A DNA stretch of 64,000 nucleotides from Sulfurospirillum multivorans DSM 12446 (GTDB taxonomy: Bacteria > Campylobacterota > Campylobacteria > Campylobacterales > Sulfurospirillaceae). A program made the position numbers and the translations under genes. This document shows, piece by piece, positions 29,214 through 39,019 of the stretch; position 1 is the stretch's first letter; every line of letters begins with the position of its first letter. Location: assembly GCF_000568815.1 (NCBI RefSeq), contig NZ_CP007201.1:806001-870000 (forward strand), written 5' to 3'. The notes beneath the pieces are model-generated. The model was not told the origin of the DNA. It saw only the letters and a list, made by a program, of their open reading frames with translations, and did no database searches.

Positions 29214-30962
29214 TTATTTGGTTTTTTCTCTAAGTCTAATGCCAAGGTCACGCAACTGATCACCCTCAACCGCACTTGGAGCACGTGTTAATAAGCATTG
29301 TGCTTTTTGGGTTTTAGGGAAGGCAATCACATCACGAATACTCTCACTTTTGGTAATCAGCATCATCAAACGATCAAGTCCAATAGCTAAACCACCATGT
29401 GGAGGTGCACCAAATTTAAGCGCATCGAGTAAGAATTCAAACTTCTCATCTGCCTCTTCATCGCTAATGCCAAGAAGCTTAAAGACTTTTTGTTGAATCT
29501 CTTTCTTATGAATTCTGATACTACCGCCACCCAGTTCAACACCGTTGAGAACGACATCGTAGGCGATAGACTCCATCTCATCAATCGGTGTGTTGTCAAT
29601 GTCTTTTGGCATGGTGAAGGGATGGTGAAGTGCTTTGACTCTACCATTTTCGACTTCAAACATCTCAAAATCCACTACCCACACAAACTCAAATCGATCT
29701 TTGGGGATAATGTTCATCGCTTCGGCTAAGAAGATACGAAAACGGCCCATGTAATCCAGAACGAGCTTCTTCTCACCCGCACCAAAGAAGATCGCGTCGC
29801 CTACATGTAAATCTGCCGCGTTCACAATGGCTTGCAAATCTTCTTCATCAAAGAATTTTGCCAAAGGACCTTTAAGCCCTTCTTCTTTCATTTGAAAATA
29901 GCCGAGTCCCGAGGCGCCAAATTTGCGAACATACTCTTCAAACCCTTGCATTTGACGTTTGGAGAAGATAGTGTCGCCATTGGGTACTTTAAGCGCTTTG
30001 ATACGATTTTTCTTGGTGTCTTTGGCAATGTTACTAAAAATTTCATTTTTACATTTCGCAAAGATGTCAATTACATCAATCATCGAAAGATCATAACGAA
30101 GATCAGGTTTGTCGGAGCCGTATTTTTCCATAGCCTCTTTAAAACGAATACGATTAAACGGAGTGGTGATCTCATGACCGCACGCTTTGAAAACATCTTT
30201 TAAAAGATTTTCAGTTACTTTCATCACGTCTTCTTGGTCACAAAAACTCATCTCGATGTCAATTTGGGTAAATTCAGGCTGACGATCCGCGCGTAAATCT
30301 TCGTCACGGAAACATTTCGCCACTTGGAAATAACGATCAAATCCTGCACACATTAAAAGTTGTTTGAAAAGTTGAGGCGATTGTGGAAGGGCATAAAATT
30401 CACCATTGTGAACACGACTTGGAACGAGATAATCGCGTGCTCCCTCAGGCGTTGATTTGGTTAAAATGGGCGTTTCAACTTCCAAAAAGCCTTGCGCATC
30501 GAGTGAATTACGAACGGCAATCGTGGCTTTACTTCTCAGTTTAAAAATTTCGTAGGCTTTGGGATTACGAAGATCAAGGTAACGGTACTTCAGACGGACA
30601 TCTTCACCCACATTGTTATCGCCGATGACAAACGGAACAGTTTCACTGGCATTTTCAATGATCAATTCATCGACAACAATTTCGATTTTACCTGTTTTAA
30701 GACGAGGATTTTCCAATCCTTCCCCTCTGGCTCTTACTTTGCCTTTGGCTTTTAAGACAAATTCATCTCTAACGTGGGCGGCAAGGTCATGCGCGCTGAT
30801 GCTATCTGCTGGGTCGCACACCAGTTGTACCAACCCCGATTTATCACGAAGGTCAATGAAGATAACCCCACCGTGATCTCTGTTGCTATTTGCCCAGCCA
30901 CACACTTCTACAATCTCGCCAATGTTAGCGATATCTAAATCTGTACAATAATGACTTCTCAA
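29214..30962 (-). CDS. aspS: aspartyl-tRNA synthetase
   Basis: Protein of 582 aa, bacterial-type class II AspRS. An N-terminal OB-fold anticodon domain ([26 protein letters not shown]) is followed by the catalytic core with motif 2 [23 protein letters not shown] (~215), a GAD insert, and motif 3 GLAIGLDRL (~525). It charges tRNA-Asp. In this phylum AspRS is commonly non-discriminating and also makes Asp-tRNA-Asn for GatCAB. I could not judge discrimination from the sequence. Confidence 0.96.
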   Translation of the reverse strand: MRSHYCTDLDIANIGEIVEVCGWANSNRDHGGVIFIDLRDKSGLVQLVCDPADSISAHDLAAHVRDEFVLKAKGKVRARGEGLENPRLKTGKIEIVVDELIIENASETVPFVIGDNNVGEDVRLKYRYLDLRNPKAYEIFKLRSKATIAVRNSLDAQGFLEVETPILTKSTPEGARDYLVPSRVHNGEFYALPQSPQLFKQLLMCAGFDRYFQVAKCFRDEDLRADRQPEFTQIDIEMSFCDQEDVMKVTENLLKDVFKACGHEITTPFNRIRFKEAMEKYGSDKPDLRYDLSMIDVIDIFAKCKNEIFSNIAKDTKKNRIKALKVPNGDTIFSKRQMQGFEEYVRKFGASGLGYFQMKEEGLKGPLAKFFDEEDLQAIVNAADLHVGDAIFFGAGEKKLVLDYMGRFRIFLAEAMNIIPKDRFEFVWVVDFEMFEVENGRVKALHHPFTMPKDIDNTPIDEMESIAYDVVLNGVELGGGSIRIHKKEIQQKVFKLLGISDEEADEKFEFLLDALKFGAPPHGGLAIGLDRLMMLITKSESIRDVIAFPKTQKAQCLLTRAPSAVEGDQLRDLGIRLREKTK

Positions 30963-31056
30963 TGGTTCTTCCTAAAACGCTTTTTTAAAGTTAAGAGTAT
31001 AGCTAAAAGTAGCTTTTCTTTAGTTTATTTTTAGAAGGGATTGTCATCTTTTGTGG

Positions 31057-31062
31057 TACAAT
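31057..31062 (+). promoter_or_regulatory. possible -10 box upstream of diguanylate cyclase gene
   Basis: TACAAT at 31057-31062 lies 44 nt before the ATG, in the 143-bp divergent region between aspS and the cyclase gene. No convincing -35 is seen, which is common in this phylum. Confidence 0.3.
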
Positions 31063-31105
31063 CAACTCAAGGCTGTTATAAAAAATCTCTCAATTTTGGG
31101 GTAGC

Positions 31106-31945
31106 ATGCATCTCATGATTATGATCGGTGAATTGGTTTTTTTAATTATCGGGGCTCTTTTCTTAGTGCGCGCACTCTCCCCCATTAAGCGGTTGATTTC
31201 TGAGCTGCCTGATGGAACGCTAAAGCGGCGTTGGAGACTCTTAAGCAATCTTACACTCTTTTTTCTCCTCTTTTACTTTGTTTTTGGCTATAACTTATGG
31301 TTATTGCGTGAAAGCATCACCGTGCTCTCAATGCTTGGCTCTTTAATGCTCCTTTTAGGCGGTATTGCTTCATATGTGATGGGACAACTTGCACTTCAAA
31401 CCGCCAATGATGTCAAAGATATGGCAATTTTACAGCATGAAAGCATTACAGACGCGCTTACGGGGCTTAAAAACAGGCGCTATTTTGACCAACGCATGAG
31501 TGAAGAGGTTGCTCTCTCCTTGCGCCATAAACTTCCTTTGAGTTTAATGCTTTTAGATGTGGATCATTTCAAAAAAATCAACGATACGTATGGGCACCAA
31601 ATTGGGGATGAAGTCCTCTCCTCGCTTGCTAAACTCATTTCAGGAATGGTGCGCGATAGCGACATTGTTGCCCGATATGGGGGCGAAGAGATTGCCATTA
31701 TTACTCCTCGAACCAGCAAAGAAGAGGCGGCACTTTTAGCGGAGCGATTACGCGATTTGATTGAAAAAACGACGGTTGCAATGGTTGGAACCACGCAAGA
31801 GGTTGTGCAAGTGACGGTGAGTTTGGGGATTTGCTCACTCAGCCCTGTCATTACGGATAAAGATGCCCTCATAGAAGAGAGTGATCAAGCCCTTTACTTG
31901 GCAAAAAAATACGGACGAAACAGGGTTGTGGTGAGTAATTGGTAA
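31106..31945 (+). CDS. membrane diguanylate cyclase (GGEEI, with I-site)
   Basis: Protein of 279 aa. Three hydrophobic segments (~3-25, ~50-68, ~76-98) precede a GGDEF domain (~115-279) starting DALTGLKNRRYFD. The active site is ARYGGEEIAII (~190), a permitted variant of GGDEF. RDSD five residues before it is a complete allosteric I-site, so product inhibition by c-di-GMP is expected. It synthesises c-di-GMP at the membrane; no recognisable sensor domain is present. In C. jejuni, as I recall, aspS is followed directly by nadK, so this gene and the next look inserted. Confidence 0.92.
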   Translation: MHLMIMIGELVFLIIGALFLVRALSPIKRLISELPDGTLKRRWRLLSNLTLFFLLFYFVFGYNLWLLRESITVLSMLGSLMLLLGGIASYVMGQLALQTANDVKDMAILQHESITDALTGLKNRRYFDQRMSEEVALSLRHKLPLSLMLLDVDHFKKINDTYGHQIGDEVLSSLAKLISGMVRDSDIVARYGGEEIAIITPRTSKEEAALLAERLRDLIEKTTVAMVGTTQEVVQVTVSLGICSLSPVITDKDALIEESDQALYLAKKYGRNRVVVSNW

Positions 31946-31946
31946 G

Positions 31947-31968
31947 CGGGAAGAGAGCTCTCTTCCCG
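31947..31968. terminator. 22-bp perfect palindrome between convergent genes
   Basis: Positions 31947-31968 (arm CGGGAAGAGAG) form a perfect 22-bp palindrome starting just after the cyclase stop and ending before the convergent lipoprotein gene. A bidirectional terminator fits, although no T run follows. Confidence 0.55.
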
Positions 31969-31973
31969 AGGGG

Positions 31974-32540
31974 TTACATACGTGTTAAGCGTGTTACGAT
32001 TTGATCGATACTGTCTGTAAATAACGAGTACAAGAACGGCTCTAAATCTTTTGAGTTATATGAAGGTGCGATCCATTTGCTCCCTTTTTGGCGGAAGTTT
32101 TGGGTGATCACATCGTCCCCTTTACGCACAACCACTTCAATTTCGATCTCGCCGTTAAGGTTTGCATCAAAATTTTTGTCATTGTAAATAAGCTCAATAT
32201 CTTTAATAGAGACTTCGACAATCAGGTTCGCTTCATTGCTTGAAGCGTCGGTGTTAAAGCCTGCAAGATTGAGTGCATATCCCAACCCTTCTGTGTATTT
32301 CTCAGCAAAATTTTCGTTACTGTAGAAGTTGATGGTGGTGGAACTTTTTTGATCCACATAACCGATAATATTTTTCTTCGCACGTAGATCTTTTACGGGT
32401 TTTAGATAAACGACTTTCTTATCGCGTGTGATGGGGCCTTTGTATTCGGCTTTGTACGATTCTAAACTCAATGCTTCATTTTTGTAGGTACAACCGCTAA
32501 AAATAAGCAGTGCAACCGCTGCAAAAAAGAGATGTTTCAT
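31974..32540 (-). CDS. lipoprotein of unknown function (YajG-like)
   Basis: Protein of 188 aa with a lipoprotein signal (lipobox FSGC, Cys16). The mature part alternates beta strands and helices: VYLKPVKDLRAKKNIIGYV, a central LIVEVSIKDIEL strand, and a C-terminal segment ending in a helix, SLFTDSIDQIVTRL. This resembles YajG-type lipoproteins, but the match is by general pattern only. It is probably anchored in the outer membrane. It is transcribed alone, convergent with the cyclase gene and divergent from nadK. Confidence 0.7.
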   Translation of the reverse strand: MKHLFFAAVALLIFSGCTYKNEALSLESYKAEYKGPITRDKKVVYLKPVKDLRAKKNIIGYVDQKSSTTINFYSNENFAEKYTEGLGYALNLAGFNTDASSNEANLIVEVSIKDIELIYNDKNFDANLNGEIEIEVVVRKGDDVITQNFRQKGSKWIAPSYNSKDLEPFLYSLFTDSIDQIVTRLTRM

Positions 32541-32638
32541 GGTAGTGCTCCTCGTGTTTGACCTTCTGTGTGGTCTGTCATATCGGCGAATTATAGCATA
32601 ATCGCTGATTAATAAAAGAGACGCTAAAATGAGGTATC

Positions 32639-33517
32639 ATGAAAATAACCAATCATACAAAAAAATTAACCACGATTACAACCGTAGGGCTTGTCAGCAA
32701 ACCCAATGATGGCACGCTATGCGGGTATGTGCATGAGATTGAAACGGCGCTGAATAAACACGGTGTTACCTTGCTCATTGAAAAGAAAAGTGCCCAACTT
32801 TTAGGGTGTGGCGAAGGGATAAGTTTTGAGCACATGTGCAAAGCGAGTGATTTTCTGATCTCCCTAGGAGGTGATGGCACACTGATCTCGTTGTGTCGCA
32901 AAAGCTTCAAGTATCATAAACCCGTTCTTGGGATTCATGCGGGGCAATTAGGGTTTTTAACCGACATTCAGACCGATGAAATCAGCGATTTTATTGAAGA
33001 ACTTTTTGTGGGAAATTACCGTATTGACACGCGAATGATGCTGGAAGTCTCTTTACATGTAAACGGTAAAGTGGAAAAAGTGGTCGCGTTTAACGACATT
33101 GTGTTATCGCGTTCTAAAATATCGCACATGAGCACCATCAAAGCCTATGTGGATGGGCAACTTTTTAATTCGTATTATGGCGATGGTTTGATCGTCTCAA
33201 CCCCTACAGGCTCAACCGCCTACAACCTCTCAGCAGGAGGTCCTGTGGTCTATCCACTCACCGAAGCGCTGATTATCACGCCGATTTGCCCGCATTCGCT
33301 CTCTCAACGGCCGCTTGTGTTGCCTGTCGATTTTGAGATTGCTTTTGAGAGTGATGGCGATACCGTGATTGTCGTGGATGGGCAAGATACCTATACGATG
33401 AATGAGATTGAGCGTGTGAGTGTGCGCATCGCGAAGCAAGGGGCGGAGCTGATTCACAGTTTGGATCGAGACTATTTTGAGATATTGAAAAAGAAACTGC
33501 ATTGGGGGCATTTGTGA
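32639..33517 (+). CDS. nadK: NAD kinase
   Basis: Protein of 292 aa. The diagnostic GGDGTLISLCR motif is at ~80, then GIHAGQLGFLTD (~100) and GDGLIVSTPTGSTAYNLSAGGP (~180). It phosphorylates NAD to NADP. It carries one exact TTACATGTAA (LHVN at 33053). The 3' end overlaps recN by 16 nt, and the nadK-recN pair is conserved in Campylobacter as I recall. Confidence 0.95.
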   Translation: MKITNHTKKLTTITTVGLVSKPNDGTLCGYVHEIETALNKHGVTLLIEKKSAQLLGCGEGISFEHMCKASDFLISLGGDGTLISLCRKSFKYHKPVLGIHAGQLGFLTDIQTDEISDFIEELFVGNYRIDTRMMLEVSLHVNGKVEKVVAFNDIVLSRSKISHMSTIKAYVDGQLFNSYYGDGLIVSTPTGSTAYNLSAGGPVVYPLTEALIITPICPHSLSQRPLVLPVDFEIAFESDGDTVIVVDGQDTYTMNEIERVSVRIAKQGAELIHSLDRDYFEILKKKLHWGHL

Positions 33518-35055
33518 TAGAGCGCTTGTTGATTAAAAACCATCTCTCCTTTGCGGAGTGTGATATAGCGTTTGAAAAAGGGTTAGTGGTTTTTAGCGGT
33601 CCGAGCGGGGCAGGTAAATCGGTGTTGATGCAAGGACTTCTCTCCTTATTTGGTTATGGTGATGTCCATGCCGATGTGATTGAAGCTGTTGTTGGGGAAA
33701 AATTAGGACTCGAAGCCTTTGGTTTTGAAGAGGAAGAGCCGAATATTTTTAAATTTCTTAAAGCCAAAAATGCACGCTATTTTATCAACACCCAAGCGGT
33801 CTCTAAAAAAGGGATGGTGGAGCTTTCACGCACCTTCGTAAACTACCTCTCAGTCAAAGATAACAGTGAATTTGAAAATAGCCGTCTTTTGAGTTTGCTA
33901 GATGGCGTATGTGCGCGTCAGGAGCCCGATCATTACGAAAGAGTGAGTAAATTTGAAACACTTTTCGACGAATATAAAACCTTCAAAGAAGAGCTCAAAC
34001 AGATCGAAGCAGAAGAGCAAAAAGTCGAAGATCTCAAAGAGTTTGCACGTTTTGAAATTGCCAAAATCAATGAAGTCTCTCCTAAGATCGGTGAAGATGA
34101 AGAGCTGCTCAGTTTTAAAAAATCGCTCTCTAAAAAAGAGAAGATTGAAGCGGCGATGCAAAAAGCAGGCACTATTTTTGACCTTGAAAGCAGTGTGATT
34201 GAAGTACTCACTCTTATTGAAACCGATAGCAGCTTTTTTGATGCGTGCATGAATGAACTGCGTTTGGTCTTTGAAAAGCAAAATGAAACCCTTGAAGCCC
34301 TTGAAGAGATCGATGTGGAATCGCTTCTAGATCGTATCGAAAAGATTGCACAGCTTAAAAAACGGTATGGTTCGATTGAAGAGGCATTGGTGCATAAACA
34401 CAAGCGTGAAGAGGAACTTGCACGGTATGAAAACATCGCTTTTGAGAAAAGCCAGTTGGAAAAAACCGTTGCGACCTATGAGCGCGAAGTAACGCAAAAG
34501 AGCCTACACATCAGTCAAACGCGTCAAACCTATTTACCGCTGTTAGAAGCGCGCCTTAATGACTACCTTTCACAGCTGTATATGCCTTCATTAAACGTGC
34601 GTTTGGAAGAGGGCGTCATGAGTGAACTGGGATGTGATGCTTTACATGTAAACCTTGGCAAAGTCGATCTTAAAAAGATCAGTTCTGGCGAATACAACCG
34701 TGTGCGTTTGGCATTTTTAGCCACACAGAATGAATTTTTACTCTCACGTGGTGGTGTGCTCATCCTCGATGAGATCGATGCAAATCTCAGTGGTAAGGAG
34801 TCCATGAGTGTCGCAAATGTGCTCAAAACGTTGTCTTCAAAATATCAAATCTTTGCGATTTCGCATCAACCACAGCTCTCGTCCGTTGCCAATCAGCATT
34901 TTTTGGTCACCAAAGATGCTTTACATGTAAGCCATGTGGTACCACTTGGAGACGCGGAGCGCATTGTGGAATTGGCGCGCATGGTGAGTGGTGAAAATGT
35001 GAGCGATGAAGCGATCGTTTTTGCCAAGTCTCTTTTAGAGAGTGCAAATTTGTAA
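33502..35055 (+). CDS. recN: DNA repair protein RecN
   Basis: Protein of 517 aa, SMC-like ATPase. Walker A is SGPSGAGKSVLMQ (~33-45), two long coiled-coil segments lie at ~150-215 and ~260-345, and the signature region ISSGEYNRVRLAFL (~393) is followed by Walker B GGVLILDEIDANLSGKES (~415). RecN binds DNA ends or single strands and supports recombinational repair. It is slightly shorter than E. coli RecN (553). Two exact TTACATGTAA copies (LHVN, LHVS) lie in its last third. Confidence 0.93.
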   Translation: MGAFVIERLLIKNHLSFAECDIAFEKGLVVFSGPSGAGKSVLMQGLLSLFGYGDVHADVIEAVVGEKLGLEAFGFEEEEPNIFKFLKAKNARYFINTQAVSKKGMVELSRTFVNYLSVKDNSEFENSRLLSLLDGVCARQEPDHYERVSKFETLFDEYKTFKEELKQIEAEEQKVEDLKEFARFEIAKINEVSPKIGEDEELLSFKKSLSKKEKIEAAMQKAGTIFDLESSVIEVLTLIETDSSFFDACMNELRLVFEKQNETLEALEEIDVESLLDRIEKIAQLKKRYGSIEEALVHKHKREEELARYENIAFEKSQLEKTVATYEREVTQKSLHISQTRQTYLPLLEARLNDYLSQLYMPSLNVRLEEGVMSELGCDALHVNLGKVDLKKISSGEYNRVRLAFLATQNEFLLSRGGVLILDEIDANLSGKESMSVANVLKTLSSKYQIFAISHQPQLSSVANQHFLVTKDALHVSHVVPLGDAERIVELARMVSGENVSDEAIVFAKSLLESANL

Positions 35056-35156
35056 CAGTTTTTTTCCACCTCATTTCTACTCGTTGCAAAAATCATACGA
35101 ATATCATATCTTTTCTTTACTCTGCGTGTAGAGTTTACATTTAAGAGGAGGTTTGT

Positions 35157-36806
35157 ATGCAAACTTGGCAACAAGTTTATTCCCCCATTGCGGGCAGTTT
35201 AGGGCTATCTGCACTCGTGGCGTTAATCCCTATTATCTTTTTCTTTCTAGCACTTGCCGTGTTTAGAATGAAAGGTCATTACGCCGCAACGATTACATTA
35301 GCGCTTTCTATGATAGTGGCTGTTGTTGGTTTTAGTATGCCTACGAATATGGCATTTGCTTCAGCAGGGTACGGCTTTTTATACGGCCTTTGGCCTATTG
35401 CTTGGATTATCGTCGCGTCGGTTTTCCTTTACAAGCTAACGGTCAAAAGTGGGCAATTTGGAATTATTCGTAACTCCATTCTTACGATTACCGATGATCA
35501 ACGTATCCAAGTCATTCTCATTGGTTTTGCCTTTGGTGCATTTTTAGAAGGTGCTGCTGGTTTTGGTGCTCCTGTTGCGATTACAGCGGCTATTCTTGTT
35601 GGACTTGGTTTTCAACCGATTTATGCGGCTGGACTTTGTTTGATTGCAAATACCGCGCCCGTCGCTTTTGGCGCGTTGGGTATTCCTATCTTGGTCGCAG
35701 GTAAAGTCACCGGCATCGATCCATTTTTAGTCGGTGCAATGGCAGGACGCCAGCTTCCATTCCTTTCTATCCTTATTCCTCTTTGGATTGTTGCAATGAT
35801 GGATGGTTGGAGAGGTGTGAAAGAAGTATGGCCGGCGGCTCTTGTGGCTGGTGGTAGTTTTGCATTGTCTCAATACGCAACATCTAACTTCATCGGACCA
35901 GAGTTACCCGACGTAACCTCTGCAATCCTCTCTATCGTCTCTTTAACCATTTTCTTAAAATTCTGGAAACCAAAGAATGTTATGAAAGGTCATGTTTCTG
36001 CTGAACTTGAGAAAGAGACCCAAAAAGCGCACACAGGTGGCGAAGTGCTTAAAGCATGGTCACCGTTTATTATTCTTTCCATCATGGTAACCATTTGGAC
36101 GACCAATGCCTTTAAAGCGTATTTTGCTAAAGGTGCCATTATGGCAGGTACCATATTCAACTTTGAGTTTACAAGTATCAGCAACACCATTTTCAAAATG
36201 ATGCCAATTGTCGCTAAACCTACTGCATTCTCCGTGGTTTATACTTTCAACCCGATTTCGGCTACAGGAACAGCGATCTTCTTTGCGGCGATTATCTCTA
36301 TGTTTGTGTTACGCGTCAATGTTTCAACAGCGATTAAAACAATGGGTGAAACACTCTTTGAGCTTAAATGGGCGATTTTATCGATCGGTATGGTTTTGGG
36401 CTTTGCCTTTGTGATGAACTATTCAGGCATGTCAACAACGATGGCACTTGTGCTTGCAAACACAGGCTTCTTGTTCCCATTCTTCTCTCCAATCCTTGGT
36501 TGGTTAGGCGTATTCTTGACAGGTTCAGATACATCATCCAACGCACTTTTCTGCGGATTGCAACAAAATACAGCGCAACAGCTTGGATTGAATGAGACCT
36601 TGATGGTTACAGCCAATACAACCGGTGGTGTTTGTGGTAAGATGATTTCTCCTCAATCTATCTCCATTGCATGTGCATCTGCTGGTATTGTTGGAAAAGA
36701 GTCAGACCTCTTTAGATTTACCGTAAAACACAGCTTGATTCTTGTCACCATTATGGGCTTAATGACAATGGCACAAGCGTATATCTTTACGTGGATGATT
36801 CCTTAA
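35157..36806 (+). CDS. lldP: L-lactate permease
   Basis: Protein of 549 aa with about 13 membrane segments. Family landmarks are [26 protein letters not shown] (~122-147), [18 protein letters not shown] (~163) and the C-terminal [17 protein letters not shown] (~455) and [15 protein letters not shown]. It is a lactate:proton symporter in the inner membrane. It has a strong AAGAGGAGG ribosome site and is monocistronic, with a hairpin after it. It sits between recN and the response-regulator gene, which I remember as adjacent in C. jejuni, so it looks like an insertion that supports lactate use. Confidence 0.95.
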   Translation: MQTWQQVYSPIAGSLGLSALVALIPIIFFFLALAVFRMKGHYAATITLALSMIVAVVGFSMPTNMAFASAGYGFLYGLWPIAWIIVASVFLYKLTVKSGQFGIIRNSILTITDDQRIQVILIGFAFGAFLEGAAGFGAPVAITAAILVGLGFQPIYAAGLCLIANTAPVAFGALGIPILVAGKVTGIDPFLVGAMAGRQLPFLSILIPLWIVAMMDGWRGVKEVWPAALVAGGSFALSQYATSNFIGPELPDVTSAILSIVSLTIFLKFWKPKNVMKGHVSAELEKETQKAHTGGEVLKAWSPFIILSIMVTIWTTNAFKAYFAKGAIMAGTIFNFEFTSISNTIFKMMPIVAKPTAFSVVYTFNPISATGTAIFFAAIISMFVLRVNVSTAIKTMGETLFELKWAILSIGMVLGFAFVMNYSGMSTTMALVLANTGFLFPFFSPILGWLGVFLTGSDTSSNALFCGLQQNTAQQLGLNETLMVTANTTGGVCGKMISPQSISIACASAGIVGKESDLFRFTVKHSLILVTIMGLMTMAQAYIFTWMIP

Positions 36807-36832
36807 TCTTTCGTAATATTCTCACGTTTTGA

Positions 36833-36857
36833 GGCGGTGGTTTGATCCTCCACCGCC
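36833..36857 (+). terminator. GC-rich hairpin after lldP
   Basis: GGCGGTGG (36833-36840) pairs with CCACCGCC (36850-36857) across a 9-nt loop, 27 nt after the lldP stop, followed by CTCTTTA. It is a likely intrinsic terminator with a short U tract. Confidence 0.6.
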
Positions 36858-36927
36858 CTCTTTAGGAAATTTCCAAAATTTTATGTTAGAATTGACTTAA
36901 TCTTACATGTAATGATTAGGAACATTG

Positions 36928-38181
36928 ATGGCACGCGAAAAGATTTTAATTGTTGAAGATAACAAAGCACTTTCCAAATTGATCGTCAAAAAGATGGAGG
37001 CCAGTCTGAATTTTGATGTGGATGCCGCCTACAGTTTTGAAGAGGCTCAAACGATTGTTGAAAAGAACAATGATTATTTTGTCGCACTTCTCGATCTTAA
37101 CCTTCCCGATGCTCCCGATGGTGAAGTGGTGGATATGATCTTATCCTATAAAATTCCCTCCATAATTCTCACAGGTTCGATGGATCAAGAGATACGTGAA
37201 AAGATTTTGAAAAAAGATGTGATTGATTATGTCTATAAAGGTAATATCGATGATGTCAATTATATTTTCACGCTGATTGAGAGATTGCATAAAAACCGTG
37301 ATATTAAAGTCATGATCGTGGATGATTCTATGGCGACACGTTCCCAAATCAAATCCCTGTTACATCACCAAATGTTTAAAGTATTGGTTGCCGCACACGG
37401 TGAAGAGGCATTAGCGTTTTTAAAAGACAACCCTGACATCAAGCTTATCTTAACTGATTATTTAATGCCGGTTATTGATGGTGTGGAGCTGACCAAAGAG
37501 GTTCGCAAACTCTACAATAAAAATGAACTCTCCATCATTGCGATGACAGCAAGCAATCAAGAACTGATCTCTGCTAAATTTCTTAAAATCGGTGTAAATG
37601 ATTTTATCAACAAACCTTTTTTGCGAGAAGAGATAGCATGTCGCATTAACAATTCATTGGATGCTTTAGAGTACATTGCTAAAATCAAAGAGATGGCACA
37701 AAATGATTTTTTAAGTGGGCTTTCAAACAGGCGCCATTTCTTTGAAGTGATGCGTGAGTATTTTCACGAGGCGAAAAAGCGCGATGAGTCGTTTGCCATA
37801 GCCTTAATTGATGTGGATAATTTTAAACAGATCAATGATACCTTAGGTCACCACGTGGGCGATACGGTCATTGTTGAGCTGGCAAAAGCTTTGAGTAAAC
37901 ACCTCACGCATGATCATTTTATTGCACGTTGGGGTGGTGATGAGTTTTGTGTCGTGCTTAAAAATATTGAGCAAAAAAAGGCATTGGAATTTTTTATAAA
38001 ACTCAAAAGCGCCATTTCAGGGCTTCACATTAAAACCAAAGAGAAAAAAGAGGTGAGTGTGAATATCTCCATTGGGGTGACGTTTGGTGATTTAGAAAGC
38101 GTGGAAGAGATGATCAATCAAGCCGATAAGGCACTGTATATTTCGAAAAAGAACGGACGAAACAGGGTAGAGGTCGCCTAA
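36928..38181 (+). CDS. cbrR: double-receiver response regulator with GGDEF domain (CbrR-like)
   Basis: Protein of 417 aa. The first receiver (~1-120) has phospho-acceptor Asp in VALLDLNLPD (~55). The second (~128-245) has Asp in LILTDYLMPV (~180) and the KPF lysine. The GGDEF domain (~255-417) has an intact active site ARWGGDEFCVVL. No RxxD I-site stands at the usual five residues upstream (the sequence reads THDH), so product inhibition is not expected, unlike the cyclase at 31106. The layout matches C. jejuni CbrR (bile resistance regulator) in the same neighbourhood. ATG 36928 is preferred over TTG 36925. Confidence 0.88.
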   Translation: MAREKILIVEDNKALSKLIVKKMEASLNFDVDAAYSFEEAQTIVEKNNDYFVALLDLNLPDAPDGEVVDMILSYKIPSIILTGSMDQEIREKILKKDVIDYVYKGNIDDVNYIFTLIERLHKNRDIKVMIVDDSMATRSQIKSLLHHQMFKVLVAAHGEEALAFLKDNPDIKLILTDYLMPVIDGVELTKEVRKLYNKNELSIIAMTASNQELISAKFLKIGVNDFINKPFLREEIACRINNSLDALEYIAKIKEMAQNDFLSGLSNRRHFFEVMREYFHEAKKRDESFAIALIDVDNFKQINDTLGHHVGDTVIVELAKALSKHLTHDHFIARWGGDEFCVVLKNIEQKKALEFFIKLKSAISGLHIKTKEKKEVSVNISIGVTFGDLESVEEMINQADKALYISKKNGRNRVEVA

Positions 38182-38982
38182 ATGATTATTGATACCCATT
38201 GCCATTTAGATGATATTCAGTTTAGAAACGATGTCGATAGTGTGATCCAAAATGCGTATAAGAAAGGGGTGCAGGGGATTATTATTCCAGGTGCTGATCG
38301 TGAAGATTTAAGCTTCGCTCAAGAGCTTTCCCATCGCTATGAACATATCTTTTTTGCGGCAGGTATTCATCCGTATCATCATGAGCAGTATGACGAAAAA
38401 ATACTCCGATCTTTTTTGAAAGATGAAAAGTGTATCGCCGTGGGTGAATGTGGATTAGACTATTTTAGATTGCCTGAAGATGCCCATGAAAAAGAGTTTG
38501 AAAAAGAGCAACAGCACCATATTTTTGCAAAACAGATTGCTTTAGCACGGGAGCTTAAGAAGCCATTGATCGTCCATATTCGCGATGCAAATGAAGATAG
38601 TAAGCGTCTTTTACAAGAAGGCAATGCAGGCGAAGTTGGAGGTGTCCTACACTGTTATAACGCGTCAAAACATCTTTTAGAGTTAGCACAGCATGGCTTT
38701 TATTTTGGTATTGGTGGCGTATTAACGTTTAAAAATGCCAAAAATTTAGTCGAAGTTTTACCACTGATTCCCCGCGAAAAACTCCTTATTGAAACGGACG
38801 CTCCCTACCTAACACCGATGCCTCACCGAGGTGAACGCAACGAGCCAGCCTATACACTTTTGGTTGCGCAGAAGATGGCAGAGCTTCTAACTATGAGTGT
38901 CACCGAACTTCACAATTTAACCTCAAAAAATGCTTTTACACTCTTTAAAGCTTTGGAAAAGATAAAGTTAGCTACAATCTAA
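38182..38982 (+). CDS. tatD: TatD family metal-dependent hydrolase/DNase
   Basis: Protein of 266 aa. It begins MIIDTHCHLDD (metal-binding HxH), has GECGLDYFR (~90), HIRDANED (~132), HCYNAS (~155) and the final ETDAPYLTP motif (~205). TatD enzymes are magnesium-dependent 3'-5' exonucleases or DNases. The ATG directly follows the stop of the preceding gene, so the two are co-translated. Confidence 0.95.
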   Translation: MIIDTHCHLDDIQFRNDVDSVIQNAYKKGVQGIIIPGADREDLSFAQELSHRYEHIFFAAGIHPYHHEQYDEKILRSFLKDEKCIAVGECGLDYFRLPEDAHEKEFEKEQQHHIFAKQIALARELKKPLIVHIRDANEDSKRLLQEGNAGEVGGVLHCYNASKHLLELAQHGFYFGIGGVLTFKNAKNLVEVLPLIPREKLLIETDAPYLTPMPHRGERNEPAYTLLVAQKMAELLTMSVTELHNLTSKNAFTLFKALEKIKLATI

Positions 38983-39019
38983 TAAATCATAAGCAACATT
39001 AACACGATAAAGGAGAGGC

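Noticed and set aside
33933-34436. 167-aa reverse frame inside recN
   Set aside because: It is antisense to the RecN coiled-coil region; the Ser/Phe-rich translation is a by-product of Glu/Lys codons.
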